A DNA stretch of 64,000 nt from Marsupella aquatica. Taxonomy: Eukaryota; Marchantiophyta. Numbering within the stretch: position 1 is the first letter of the stretch; each line of letters starts with the position of its first letter. Shown in pieces: positions 49,156-61,360 of the stretch. Under the pieces are notes generated by a model, which was not told the origin of the DNA, did not search any database, and saw only the letters and a program-made list of their open reading frames with translations. The stretch is from positions 3,162,001 through 3,226,000 of the forward strand of contig OZ316894.1 in assembly GCA_973895155.1 (NCBI GenBank), given 5' to 3'. A program made the position numbers and the translations under genes.

Positions 49156-50299
49156 CCGATTCCCAATGGCCACGTTTTGACAATCGTTGCAGCTATGTTC
49201 TGCTGGTTCTGCTCCACGACCACGAGTTCATCTGCTTCTGAGGCCACCGAAGTCAGATAGTCGTTGGTATGCTACCACCATGGAGTGTTCATCTGGTTCC
49301 AGTCGTTGCCTGTGGCGCATTTATTCTGCCTGGAGATGCTCTTCAAGATCTGCAAACGTAGTGTTTTGGTCCTTCAAATATAGTACAGCATAAATGTACA
49401 AAAAGAGAGCCCTTGGAGGACTAGTTGGATGATTGAGCTATTTGAATGTCGGGAAATTCTTCCCCTTTACTCAGGAATGCACACTCAGGAATGCACGTGA
49501 TGTAATGACATTTTGCAGTTACTTTATATTCATGAGACAGTCATTCTTTGTCATTCGTTAGTTGAAAGGGACAGTAGGGCGTAGAATGTTTGGCTTAGAA
49601 GGTTAGGCTTAGAGACCAAACAACTGGGGACTCTATCAAATCACTCCTAGTTGGTTGTACACTAGATTTAGCTCCCTACCTTCCATTTTAATTTGTGTAT
49701 CAATTAGTTGCTTCATTAATGTTGTCTCCATGAATCTTAACGTACCGGTCAATTGATTTTATTTTCCCTATTAATTGGTCAATTTGTAGTGCTATTGTAT
49801 TCATGTTCATAGGAGCCTCTTTAAAGCTTTAGTGCGGGAACTAGCGTGGATAAGTGTATACAACTTTAACAGCTAGCAAATGTTGCAGCTATGGGATAGG
49901 AGGCAGAAAGGGCTTGGGGAAGGCAATAAATCCTGCCCAAACACGAGGTGTAAGCTTCTCGAGTGCAATAGCGATATAGGTGTGATAAAAGTCTATGCAT
50001 ACTGTTAAGGCACGATGAATATTATGCACACCATCGCGCAAACTCAGAGAAAGTGCACTTATCATGTTAGTGCAAGGCCCGAGCTTCTTCCCGAGTGTGT
50101 GGACTTAAATTAAAGGGAGGCTCCTGTAACAGTGTCAGGGCCACTATTGCAGAAAAGACTGAGGCAAAATTATCAAAGAGTGACGGAGCTCGTGAAAGTA
50201 AATGAACAGATGCAAAACATTATTGCTAGCTTTTTTTCTTAAAAATAATATAGCTTTCGAGCGAAGCTGCCCTACTGTCTCCCGCTAGTGAAAGGTGGA
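49156..50299. other. Spacer between the two GT23 units
   Basis: No coding sequence recognised. It contains the presumed 3' UTR of the intact GT23 gene and a small duplication, 'ctcaggaatgcac', near 49472-49497. Confidence 0.5.
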
Positions 50300-50897
50300 C
50301 GGTTCGGTTTCCAATCGGCAGGTGGCACAGAGTCTGGCACAGAGTTTGATGGCAGCCAAGTCATGGAAGCCGGCTGGGTGATGGCGACACAACCAGCTTC
50401 AATAGGAGAACGCCAACGAGCAGATAATGTAAGTCTTATTGTTGCTCACCACGATCTCTGGTTAGATGAAGTCCTCGATGAAGTCGGAGACGAAGCTGGA
50501 GATGTAAGCAGCCAATACTATCATCCCCGCGACAGGTGAGGGAAAGCTTACTCATTTCTCGTTTTCTATCGGAAGCCAAGGTGAGACCCCTATTTCTCCC
50601 TTTGCGGTTGAAGAGATTTCCTAGTGGAGAGAATGTCCATGGGCAGGACTAGTTTGGAAATTAGATGTGGATAAGTTAGTTAAGCGAGATTGAATGCCAG
50701 GTAGATTCTCGGAAAATGATAAAATTTGCTTTGCCGACTGCATTTGCTAGATTGGTCATCGAGAGAATTAGGGGAAATGATCTAAGAATCTGGGAGAAAC
50801 GATGGGCTTGCATGTGGATCCTTCAGTTGTGATAGTTATGTACATTATTGTAGATTGGAAGGTGTTGGTACGTCGAGGTGGCCGAAGTGAAGGGTTT

Positions 50898-52126
50898 ATG
50901 GAATTAATCAGAAAGCGGTCTGGATTCGATACCTGCAGAAACGCTGTTGTCGCGTGGGAAGGACGCCGTCGACTTACGACAGATCCAATCGCAAACCACT
51001 TGGATCATTTTAACCAGCGTTACTCTCATATATAGTGTTCTTCCTTGCGCTTCACTCAGCCTCGCGATCGGTGCCCTCACAGCTTCTATATAGATCGTGG
51101 TGAGTAGCTATAAATCTTCAGAGTATGAAATATATGATCACAATGAACGCATTATTGTAAACTTACTAGGGTGTCCCATGCCTTCCCTGAATCGATCTCG
51201 TTATACTGTGAGAAGTTGCCACCCGTTGGTCAGATCGGGGCCCCTAGCCTGCGTCTGACCGCAGAAGAATAGCAAGTCCTTCTGTGACTTTCGGATTGGA
51301 AATCTCGCGCATTCAAAGAGGATTCAAAGAACAGAATGGAGACGTATCAGACTACTGTTTATATAGAGCACTTCATCGGTGGGATCTCATCGAGTCCTGC
51401 GAGGTCGGAAAAATAAAGCTTGTGATCAGACTTTCAGGAAATATGACCTTTTTTTTAACTTATTCAGCGCGCTGCCAGTGGAACTATCTGAAGCGCACAT
51501 CTGTAATGCCAAAAATGAAATTTTGTTTGTTTGATCAGAGAAGGCGATGTATTCCCTCCTCCATAAAATGCAACCAACAAGGAAACCAATTTGGGCATAT
51601 ATAAATATCTGAATGTGTATTACTTGCAGGACGGGGATCCTTTTTTCAGAGCGCATAATCATTCTTACCGTCCGGTTGAAGACTTTGTACAACATATATA
51701 TGCAGCAGATGGAGAAGCAATATGGCTTCGAGTGGCCATCCATTTCCATCATCTCCGATTCAGGCACAGCAAAGCAGGAGTTCAAAACACTGCTACACGG
51801 GAAAAGCTCCAGCTTCAACTGCTCAGCTTCAACAGGATGGGAAGCGATATATAATGTACAACTGGATCTCTGATGAACATTTGATAGAGAAGTACAGAGA
51901 CCACAAACATGTGCCCTTGCGCCTCAAGCATGACATGCAACTCCATTTCCTTGCCAGTCTTTACATTGTTCAGAAGATTGCTGATGCCATTGTCACGTAC
52001 AGCTCCAACGTTGGCAGATTCATTGGTGAGATAATGAGTGCCAAGCACAAAATGGCTTTTGTTGGTACTGAGGGCCTGGTGGTAACGTCTCTTGATTGGG
52101 ATTATCCAGTGCTTTCTTGGGACTGA
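50898..52126 (+). pseudogene. Broken tandem copy of the GT23 fucosyltransferase gene
   Basis: Exon 1 sequence starts at the ATG at 50898 ('MELIRKRSGFDT', as in the intact copy). It is frameshifted by an extra C near 50932 and soon reaches a stop. Sequence like intron 1 follows to about 51590 and then joins directly to the end of intron 4 and exon 5 (from 51630). Exons 2-4, including the HIRRTDK motif, are therefore missing. Exon 5 has a 4-base ATAT insertion at about 51693-51700 and an 8-base deletion near 51803, so its homology runs through three frames ('YRPVEDFVQHI', then 'MEKQYGFEWPS', then 'DGKRYIMYNWISDEHLIEKY'). It cannot make an enzyme. Its end reads DWDYPVLSWD, possibly the ancestral C-terminus. 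Confidence 0.92.
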
Positions 52127-52175
52127 GTACATCAAATCCTCAGTCATATTTGCAAGGATAAAATCTACTGGACCT

Positions 52176-54540
52176 TGATGAGAGTAGGCCTTGTTATTAA
52201 AATCGCTCATCTTCTGAACATAATGCTAGCTTAGTTTTTTTCCCTAGCCTCTCATATCTGTCGCTCTCAGTCCCACATTCCTCAGTAAAGTTGGTTGAAT
52301 TGAACAATACAGCAGAATTTACATTTGCCAGAATCGAATTCTGTAACAGAGCTTCGTTTACTATAACTCACTCGTTCGATTTATAAGTCAGAAATGAGCA
52401 CGGCACTCATTTCACTGCATAGGACCCCTATTTAATGTTCCAGTTTGTACAAAAAGACCCCAAATATATGGAAGTATTACGTGATTGACTTAGTACTTAC
52501 TTCGCCAACGTTTTCAGAGGAGTTGTTAAAAGCTAGCCTCAGTCTGATGTGCTCAGTATTTGATTCCCTTATTGTTTTTCGAACAATTTTACTATTGTGG
52601 TTGTAGACACTGTTGGCTATGAAGTATTATTAAAAGTGTAATTCTTGTCAAAACACTTCAGACAGTGGAACCACATAGAACCACCTTATTTAAGAAGTTT
52701 AGGCAGCATTAAAGGAATTCCCTTACTTGATTGACAGCCATGCTACTGGTAGGTTTCATTCGTGGACCTGCTTTGGTGGCTGGCTGATCCACTTGGCCAT
52801 TGCATGTGTTTTTTGGCTTTTTGGCCCTCTTTTCCGCCTTCAGGCTATTTGTTTCCTTTGCTTTGTAATAAATTCAAGGGAAATACCCCACCCTCTCAAT
52901 AGAGACTTCTGGTTGCTGCATGGTTGATTGTCTCGAGGAAGGTTTCATTTAAGAAAATAAAATAAAACTACTCCTCCCCCATTTTGTGACAGAAAGTGGT
53001 CCACATAAGTATTGCATTGCTTCCTCCCATGATTTGAATGGTTTGAATTTGCTTGGAATTGGGGTTCCTTAATTGCTCTGCTCTTTCACATGTTTTGGTC
53101 TGCAGACTGGACTTCCTCTATCAACTTCTCTCTAAGCAACCCCGTAGCTCATCTTGGACACTGTCTAGCACTCACTGAACCTTTTGAGCAATCAAAGGAC
53201 TCCACTTTCACTGTTGGCCAGCTTTGATCATAATATGTCCTACAAGGCACCCAGAAATTAATGTACAACAAGCTATGTCACAAGATGATGTATGATACCC
53301 TTTTTTTCTTTTATATTTATCTTCACAGAAATTGGGTTTTGAAAGCCAAAAAAGGCAATTTGGACCCTTTCACAATTGTTATTATTATGACAGACAGTAA
53401 GTTCTCCTTTAGCAGAATGCCTTCTCAAGACAACATTCAACAGGAAGGAGCTGAAGATAACACAGAGGAGAGGTGGTCAAGTCTCAATTCTTAAAATTGA
53501 CGATCCCATTCTCCCCTTATAACCCCCAGTTAGAATCCTATTAGATAATATTTATTTATTATATGTGTATTATACTATAATCATAGTCATAGATATATGG
53601 ATAATTGTCCCTACCCTCAGATTGTAATAATGGCACGGTCCTTGAAAACTTATCTGCGAAGTCCTATTTAATGACCTCCTATTTAATGACCAAAAGCAGC
53701 AGGGCGACAGTCACTTCCGATGAATTATTGGAACCCTTACCCCTTAGGAAAGGCAGCACAGAGTCGGACCAAAATAGCACATGGTGTGGCCACATAAAAG
53801 GTGAAATGTCTAAGATTTCTCCCTTTTTCACATACTCTCCTTTACCCTCAAATTTTGTTCCATAATTTCAGAAAAAAATTACTAAAAATAGTGAAACTTG
53901 GTGGATCTATGTTTGTCATGGCCCTTAACCTCAATGTCAACAGATCCGGATCCAGTTTTTGTCATGGTTAGGGGCACTTTAACCTGAATGCCAACAAATC
54001 CAACTGTTATAATATTGGGCTTGTTGGTTCGACACAGCCGGGGATTATTATTATCATTTAAAAACGTCAGAGTTTAAATACGAAAGTGAGGTTACCGGGT
54101 AAACAATCTTGACCCATGACCCCCCGCAGTGGTCCTTAGCGAAGGCTCCAGGACAGACTCCGACCAAATAAATTGTACCAACTAATCTGCGCTTATTATT
54201 CGCCAACACCATCCAACGGCAAAGCTGCCGCACTGCTCCTCGGACTCGACGCCGTGGCCGTCGATCGGCAGATTAATTAACAGACGATTCCGGAGGAAAT
54301 TTAATTCAGGCACGGGGAGGATCATTTAAGAGGAGACCTGCGTTCGCGGTCCTTAGCAAAGGAAATTGCGAATACATGGTGTTACTGATGAGACAATTTT
54401 TGTCCTTAGCAGGGGAAAAACCCCTACAGCATTGCTAAGAGTGGCAAAGTTGCAAAGGAAATCCCTAAGGGCGTGCTATGAATGGCAACGAGCTGCTTTC
54501 GTGGTCTCCTTCTTCCCCTCCTTCTGGTCTACCAGTCTCG
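52176..54540. other. Intergenic between GT23 copy 2 and the E2 gene
   Basis: No gene recognised. A small diverged direct repeat lies at about 53910-54000 ('tttgtcatgg', 'taacct-aatg-caaca-atcc', twice). Frames such as 53261-53494 and 53605-53865 lack known domains. Confidence 0.5.
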
Positions 54541-55393
54541 TGCTCCTCTGCCTCTCCTCTCCTCTCCTCTCCCTCCTCTCCTCTCCATCTCTCGACTCGA
54601 CTCGACTCGACTCCATCGCTCGTCGCTCGCTCGTGCTTTGCGCGTTGGCGTTCGCGGGGAGGATTCTCGTTTGGTGTGGAGGAGGATCGCTTGTTGGTGA
54701 GGATCATGGCGTGTTGTGGATCACTCTCTTGACCATCCGTTGGTGGTGTTGTTTGTTGCTCTTGGTTTTTTGAGATTTGCGTGCTCTGTCTGCTTTTGAC
54801 AAGGTGGTGTGGAGACGAGGAGCGGAGCGGAGGGGAGGACATTTGCGTGGCGTCAGTGGTTGCTTATCCGGGGGCGGAAGATTGCGGAGGGGAAGAGGGG
54901 CAGCGCGTTTCGTTTGGTGCTTTGACGCGCGTGTTTGGTTCTCCGGTTCGGGAGTTCTCGTTTCGGTTGGCTTGACTTCTTGTTCGTGGTTTCTCTCTCG
55001 GGAGGAAATAGAGCGAGAGAGAGCGTGCTTGGGAGGTCTGGTGTGCCGTTTTCGATGGGAAAGAGGGATGCGTACAAGTGGGAGATTGCTGAGCTACACT
55101 TGCCAACACCAGAATTCTCTTGATTTGCCTCCTTCGCTGCTGCTGCTGCTGCTGCTGCCCCTCCTCCTCCGCCGCGTGTAGACGAATTCCGTTGGATCAC
55201 ATCGGCTTTGAATTAGGGTTTGCAGCAGAGACTAAAAACTGTCCGAGGTGTCAGAGAGAGAGACAGGTACCTCGTGTTTCCACTGATAAGGCTTGGAAAG
55301 CAAAGCAGCCTGTGTGAAGGTAGAGAGCTGCTGGAGTCGTTCAACTGCTTGTGAATTTCCGTTCAGAGGAGAGGTAATCAGCCCGACGCAATC
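54541..55393 (+). promoter_or_regulatory. Promoter/5' UTR region of the E2 gene, with CT-rich and trinucleotide repeats
   Basis: A pyrimidine-rich block at about 54545-54615 (cctctc and cgact repeats) and a (GCT)n run near 55136-55160 precede the start codon. CT-rich tracts close to transcription starts are common in plant housekeeping genes. Where transcription starts, and whether a leader intron exists, cannot be seen. The overlapping open frames on both strands here are probably by-products of the base bias. Confidence 0.5.
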
Positions 55394-58300
55394 ATGTCCT
55401 CGCCTAGCAAGCGGCGCGAGATGGACGTCATGAAGTTGTAAGCCCTGTTCCTTCTTTGTGCCCTCAGTCTTCTCGAGATCTCGTCTAAATTAAGGCGCTT
55501 CCTGTGGAGTGTCTCCTGGTAGATCGCCGGTCTGTAATTTGGGAGAGTTCGTTCCTTGCTGACTCTTGATAATGTGTTTGAAATGTCTATTAGTTAGATA
55601 GTAGGTTTGTTGACTGACGCCAATTTTGTGTACAGGATGATGAGCGATTACAAGGTGGAGATGGTGAACGATGGGATGAGCGAGTTTTATGTGGAGTTTC
55701 ATGGCCCAAGAGAAAGTAAGTTGACGTTTTGTGATCGCATTGCTGCTGATAGTTTGTCGGGCAAATCGCTTACACAAAGATGGTAAATCTTGATAGTAAT
55801 TAGATCAGTTTGCTCATGCTACTACGCGTGCTGACACTGTGCCTTATGTGACTGCGCATTTCGGCTGGCACGGTTTAATTAGGTGGGGACTATTTGGGGT
55901 CAAGCAGTGTTTCCAATGTGGAAGTATTCACGAGTTTCTGAACTGGATTTGTACCTTTAATACTGGTAGTGATGGGAATTAAAGTGAAAAACTCAATCGT
56001 TGCGAACAATATTTATTTGCGACGACTAAATTTTCCACCAAAGTACGACTTACTAAGAGCCAATTTAAGCGTACATACGTCTCTCTAGTAGATACAAACC
56101 CCCTTTCTTCTCTAGCAACTGCTGGAACCATGAAGGCTTGGTTGTCTGGAAAGAATTGGGCCGTCTCGAAGATTGTTATAAATGATCTTCTTTCCGGGTG
56201 GATTTGTTACACTTTTCATGACAGTAGCTACCCTAATCTGCTTCCGTGAAAAATATTGTGCAGTGTATGGGCCTTCCGTAATGTGACGGTGAGATATGGA
56301 TACTGAAGCTCCTATTCACGGGAGGCATTTCTCTTTTTTGGCTTTGTTTATTGAGTAGTATTCGGGAATGGCCTTAATGACATAGGAAAAGAGTGATAAT
56401 TGCGCTACTGTAAGAACCACCCCCTCTGCTGGAGGTTGAGCCAGTACAAAGGGACAAACCGCCTGATTCAAGAGACTGTTCGCTTGTAGCTAGTTCCAGT
56501 ATTAGAGACACACTACAAGCGGAAGTCAAGCTTATAAGAAATTATATCTTAGCTTCGGCTACTCTCGGATGTTCTTCTCACGTTCTTACTAATTATGTAG
56601 CCGTGCTTCGTTTTACGATAAGTGCAGAGGATTCTTTGTTTGTTACCCGATTGTTTGTTGGATTTCCACGGAGTTACAAATTAGCTGGAGATAAGGAAAC
56701 GCGCATAGCGCTATGCTTTATGCGATTCGAGTGAGAGTGGTTGCTGTCCATCTGACGTCAGATGATTTTGGTGCAGGTCCTTATCAAGATGGAACGTGGA
56801 AAGTTCGTGTTGAGTTGCCAGATGCTTATCCGTACAAGTCTCCGTCCATTGGTTTTGTGAACAGGATATTTCATCCTAATGTCGATGAGATGTATATCCC
56901 TTTGTTCTTTTATCCTCCTGTTATTTCAATCTATTTGCGATTGTCCAATGTACTTGCTACTTGTGCTGAATTACCAAGTTGTTACTCATTTTTCAGATCT
57001 CTCGTCACTCTGTGAAAAGTTGTTGGAATTACCATGAGTCATCGTGTGAGCTTGTATTTTCGAGGATCTTCTTTGCCCCCTCTGTTCATGTCCCTCCACC
57101 TAGCCATGTCAGCTTGTGATCCAGAATTTTGGATCCGTGCAGGTCTGGCTCCGTTTGTCTAGATGTCATCAATCAGACTTGGAGTCCAATGTTTGGTAAG
57201 TTCATCTTGGTCTCCTCTTGCCTAAGATTCTCACATGGTCGTGTTTGCAGTGGACATTGAGAGTGAGATGACTAGGGAGTGATGAATCTTAGCCTGTTCT
57301 TTGGGGAATGGCTCCAATCGTGTGCAGTCGTATTTTCTGGCCATCCGGGGTTAGTAAGGTTCAGCCAGTGTTATGGGTATAGTAAATCAGATTGTAGCTC
57401 TACTTTCGCTGAAGGGTATGGGCAGTAGCTGTTGTCTTTCCTTTGTCACTTGAAACTGTACTTCGTCCTAATTCTGAGAAAATAGAAGTTTGACTTTGTT
57501 GCAGATCTTATCAACGTGTTCGAAGTGTTCCTGCCTCAGCTACTGCTCTATCCCAATCCCACAGATCCCCTGAATGGAGAAGCTGCTGCGCTGATGATGC
57601 GTGATCGGGAGAACTATGAACAGAAAGTGAAAGGTCTCTTTTCTCAGTTGTACCTTGCCTGTAGACAGGCATGTTTTAATGTGATGACAACAACCTTCTA
57701 TATCATATGTTGAAAGTGGCGTTCTAATCAGTTCAATCTACTCCAGAAAATCGACAAAGAATGCTGTCTTTGGGATTCGTTTTTACTTACGGTGCAGATC
57801 ATGGATTTCTCTTTCCTTGCCACAGTTTTGCGCTGCTTACGGTTAGACCTCATTTAAAGCATATCCCATGGTCCAACTCTATGTCGATTTAAGTTCATCT
57901 AGCACACATCCCATGGTCTAATATCGTCAATGCAAAGTTTACTAGAAAACAACCCATGGTGGAACCTTTCTTTCCATCTAATGGTAAACTAAAATCACAT
58001 CTAATTGTCTAAATTCTCTAACAGCCTTACTTGAAAAGGAAATATGGCACGTCTGATTCTCTGTGTGTAAGTTAACTTAGTCCTAACTTCTTGCTATGCA
58101 AAGAAGAGGGTTTTATTTCCCTCTTGCTTTCAAAGAACGGATGAGTATGCTTAGGAGGAATTATCATACTGGCTTTGTTTTCCAATTTGGTTGTGTTTGT
58201 CATGTAAATTGTATGCAGGCCTTATCCTGACATGTCTAGGGCCCAGGTCGATGTAAATTATGGTCTAGTTTTACATTTAGTGAATGTTTTTTCTTCTAGA

Positions 58301-58555
58301 GAATATTTACGGTGTTTTACAGCCGAGAATCCAGCGTAGAATAATTATTGACAATGTGGACATGTAACTTGTCTATATATTGTATGCTTACGGATCTGGT
58401 AATGGGAATTGAACTTCACCGCAGAGTACTGTGAAAGATATGCAAAAGCTGAGGACGTGGGGACCCGCCCGGAAGAATCAAGTAGCGATGGGGAGGTTAG
58501 CGACGAGGAGTATATGTCCAGTGATGAGGAAATGGCTGGCCACGCTGATCCTTGA
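55394..58555 (+). CDS. Ubiquitin-conjugating enzyme E2, UBE2H / plant UBC4-5-6 type, 6 exons, 183 aa
   Basis: It carries ubiquitin as a thioester from E1 to substrates or E3 ligases. Exons: 55394-55437, 55636-55715, 56777-56891, 57143-57195, 57505-57633, 58425-58555. All introns are GT-AG, phases agree, and the total is 552 nt. The protein begins '[15 protein letters not shown]', identical to Arabidopsis UBC4 except at one or two positions. The UBC core has '[17 protein letters not shown]', 'HPNVDE', and then '[13 protein letters not shown]' with active-site Cys85. Exon 5 has '[20 protein letters not shown]'. The acidic, serine-rich tail ('[19 protein letters not shown]', ending HADP) matches the class III C-terminal extension of UBC4/5/6, which ends in ADP. 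Arabidopsis relatives are about 185-190 aa. Intron 2 is long (1061 bases). The gene looks complete and functional. Confidence 0.96.
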
Positions 58556-60132
58556 ATACTTGGGTTTCGAATTTTTGGGAATCTGGGTTTTATGGCTGTG
58601 AGTTGACTTTCTTCGTCTGAAAATGGGAGCCCACCAATGTTTGCTATCATCCTGCAGTGTGATCCACCAGTGGAAAACAGACACTTATTGGCATCAAGGC
58701 TTTAAGGACATCATAGCTGGACTGGTCTCGTTGAGGATGATTGTTGATGCTATCGAGGGGAATTGACGCTTAGGCGAGCTCATCTGTACATACCATTTCG
58801 GGCTGTAAAGGCAGTAGCATGATCTGATCTTGTCATATTCATTCTTTTATCACATGTACCTTTTTAATTTGTTATTATTTTATGTTGGCTGGGCCTGCTG
58901 TGGCCGGTCATCATTTGTTGTCTTGTTTTACTCTGATTATACTGTCTGAGCTACTTTGGAGTTATCATTGCCGACTATACGAACACCCGTTATGAGTCGC
59001 GGATCTCTTCATGTGTCCCATTTTATCTTGTTCTATGGTATGTCAAAGGGCAACCTCATTATCTTGGGAACATCAGTTCAGACAGCGTATTACTCCGTGT
59101 CGTCGTCGAATCCACTTTCGATGGGGATATTTGCAGATATATGGGATTTTTCCAAAACGTGGTGCGCTACAAGTGGAGTAGTACACTACGTAGGACAGTT
59201 TTGACAGAAGTCTGTGCGTCTTCTGGAGTGTGTTTGATAGAGTTTCCCGCAATGCTCATGAAGATAATGGGAGTGGCAAGAGTATCCACTTTTATGCTAT
59301 CCCATATGTTTGCTGAAGTGCTTAGTTGAGTTGTTTTTCAGGCAGGCTGTCGAACGCCAACTTTTCGTGGCAGTCTTGAGCAAGCAAGATTGGTTCCCCA
59401 CTTTTACTCCAAACAGGGCGTCACGAGAGACTCAACAGAACAGGTTAAAGTCGGGAGTGGGGATGGAAGTGGGCGCTTGGCAATCAAAGTGAAATGGAAA
59501 TATAGGTGTAGCCAAGGCTGGGTTGCTGCAAGATGGTTGGCATAGAAGATGGTGAGTTTAGGGTTTAGGCGGCAAAGGCAGCGTGGGGAGGCTATGGACC
59601 TCGACCCCGATGAACAGCGGAAAGGAAAGGCAAGTGACTGAGTTGGTCCAGGCACAGAGGTCGATGAGGCCGGCTCTAAACGGGTCCAGATGCGGGAAGC
59701 AATCCCCCAGGCGTTCAAAGAAAATGAACTCCAGGCATGGCAATGGGCCAGAACTGCAAGTGAGGTGGGGAGAGGTGTGCAGGGGCCTCAGAAGTCTAGG
59801 TGCCAGAGGTGCGACCTGGGGAACTCCAATGCAAATTTACACCATGCATGGGCGAGGGCTAGCTATAGGGTCATGAAGGTCGAGGACGATGAGGGTTGGG
59901 AAAGTTTCTCATTCCATGCACTGGCCATTTTTTCGATGCTTGCAGCAAATGACTACTTAGACTCATCTAGAGTGTGAAAAAATATTATTGTTAAGGCCTG
60001 TACACTATCCCACAAGTTTCCCCTTAGAACCATTTTATTGTGATGCAAGTGAGAATAGGCCCGCAACTGTGCTCGGTTGCTACTTGGTGTGAACAATCTT
60101 CTCGATATCACACAAACGAATCACCTTGCCTA
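58556..60132. other. 3' flank of the E2 gene, then intergenic
   Basis: The first few hundred bases probably include the E2 3' UTR. Beyond it nothing coding is recognised. Two overlapping frames at 59583-59977 (95-97 codons) have no domain. A telobox-like 'agggtttagg' near 59562 is noted but may be chance. Confidence 0.45.
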
Positions 60133-60295
60133 CACTTTGGGGGTTCAAAGTCGCCAAGCAGCAGTTGAAGTCGAGGTGTTCTAGTTTGCACTTTGGGGGT
60201 TTAAAGTCGCCAAGCAGCAGTTGAAGTTGAGGTGTTCTGGTTTGCACTTTGGGGGATTAAAGTTGCCAAACAGCAGGTAAAAGTCGATATCATGT
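60133..60295. repeat. 56-bp tandem repeat, about 2.9 units
   Basis: Units begin 'cactttgggggttcaaagtc' at 60133, 60189 and 60245. The first two differ at only a few bases; the third is cut short. The spacing is exact. Confidence 0.92.
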
Positions 60296-60342
60296 TTCAA
60301 CAGGTCAGACACGTTATCCACCATGTTCTTCTTTTCTTTGTC

Positions 60343-60561
60343 TTGAAAGGAAATGAGTAAGAACACTAGTCTCTCGAGCCTAATAGTGGCATACATTTAT
60401 TCTAGGGAACCCATTGAAAGGAAATGACTAAGAACACTTAGTAGTCACTTGAGCCTAATAGTGGGATACATTTTTTCTAGGGAACCCATTGAAAGGAAAT
60501 GACTAAGAACACTTAGTAGTCACTCGAGCCTAATAGTGGCATACATAGGGAACCCATTTCA
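60343..60561. repeat. 71-75-bp tandem repeat, 3 units
   Basis: Units begin 'ttgaaaggaaatga-taagaa' near 60343, 60414 and 60489 and each end in 'ctagggaaccca' or 'atagggaaccca'. Small indels ('cacttagtagtcact' against 'cactagtctct') change the period. Confidence 0.9.
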
Positions 60562-60889
60562 GGGTGAGCCCTCATGCATCTGATTGGGACCTGCACCAGG
60601 AGAGAGAAAGAGAGGATTAAATCAGGGCTGCAAAGTGTACAACCAGGGGCAAGTAGATAATCAAAACTCTCATCCACTACCCACAAAACTCATCCCATCT
60701 AACACAGGCACACACCATCCACACCCTTGGCCAGTCACCTTATCTAACATATTATAATTGACATGGTTCACCTTATTTACCATATTCTCTAACATATTCT
60801 AATTGACATGGTTCACCATATTCTCATGTATATGGTTTAATACCATGTTTGTAATGTTATAATAGAACACATGACAGTAAAAATAGAGA

Positions 60890-60963
60890 GATTTGCTTGG
60901 TGGGACCTCAAATGGAAACATTTCAAGTAAAACATTTTCAATTGGGGTCCCAACAAGCAAATC
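60890..60963. repeat. Imperfect inverted repeat, hairpin of about 30-bp arms
   Basis: The left arm 'gatttgcttggtgggacc' (from 60890) pairs with the right arm 'ggtcccaacaagcaaatc' (to 60963) with one mismatch. Pairing continues inward with several mismatches, leaving a loop of only a few bases. Such a compact hairpin could be a foldback element, a MITE remnant, or a small-RNA precursor. Confidence 0.75.
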
Positions 60964-61080
60964 CTTCACTAAAAATAACTTGGTATAATTTAGGAATTGA
61001 CCTTCTCCAGTCCAATTAGTTCATGGACCCTTTGGCTAATAAAATTAGGGGGAAAAGTTGATCTGAGTCATCTTCATTTT

Positions 61081-61360
61081 TTATCTTCGGAAATCTTGTC
61101 CATCCATCATAATGGTCAATCTATGGTTCAAAAGAAAGATCTCAAATAGATCTATGGATGGGTTCTGTCCGTTTTGCAAATGGGTTAATTTTTTTCAAAT
61201 GAAAAATTAAACAAATCCAAACTTTCTTAATCGTCGATTTTGTTGATTTTACGATCTTTGTCGTCCATTTTGTAATGCTTCTAGAAATCTTATTCATCCA
61301 TGTTAGAAGGCGATCTAGGGTGCAAAAGAAAGATCTCAATGAGATTTACGACTGGGTATT
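61081..61360. repeat. Diverged direct repeat, about 195-bp period
   Basis: Two blocks share 'gaaatctt-tccatccat' and then 'caaaagaaagatctcaa', starting near 61088 and 61284. They have similar AT-rich text between them but many differences. Confidence 0.65.

Larger units (their letters stand above)
44190..52175. repeat. Tandem segmental duplication containing the GT23 locus and its broken copy
   Basis: About 44190-49155 (unit 1) and about 50300-52175 (unit 2) align in order: an upstream block ('accacgatctctgg', then 'gcgacaggtgagggaaagct' or its counterpart), exon 1, part of intron 1, exon 5 and about 80 bases of 3' flank. Unit 2 is much shorter because its middle is missing. Identity in exon 5 is high by eye, roughly 85-90%. 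Confidence 0.85.

Noticed and set aside
54465-55200. Open frames of 60-135 codons on both strands before the E2 gene
   Set aside because: They arise from CT-rich repeats in the leader/promoter, and their products are low-complexity.
59555-59575. Telomere-like 'agggtttagg'
   Set aside because: A single short match is expected by chance and there is no tandem telomeric array.
60133-60561. Regularly spaced repeats that could suggest a CRISPR array
   Set aside because: Units are contiguous tandem copies with no unique spacers, and the genome is a plant nuclear genome.
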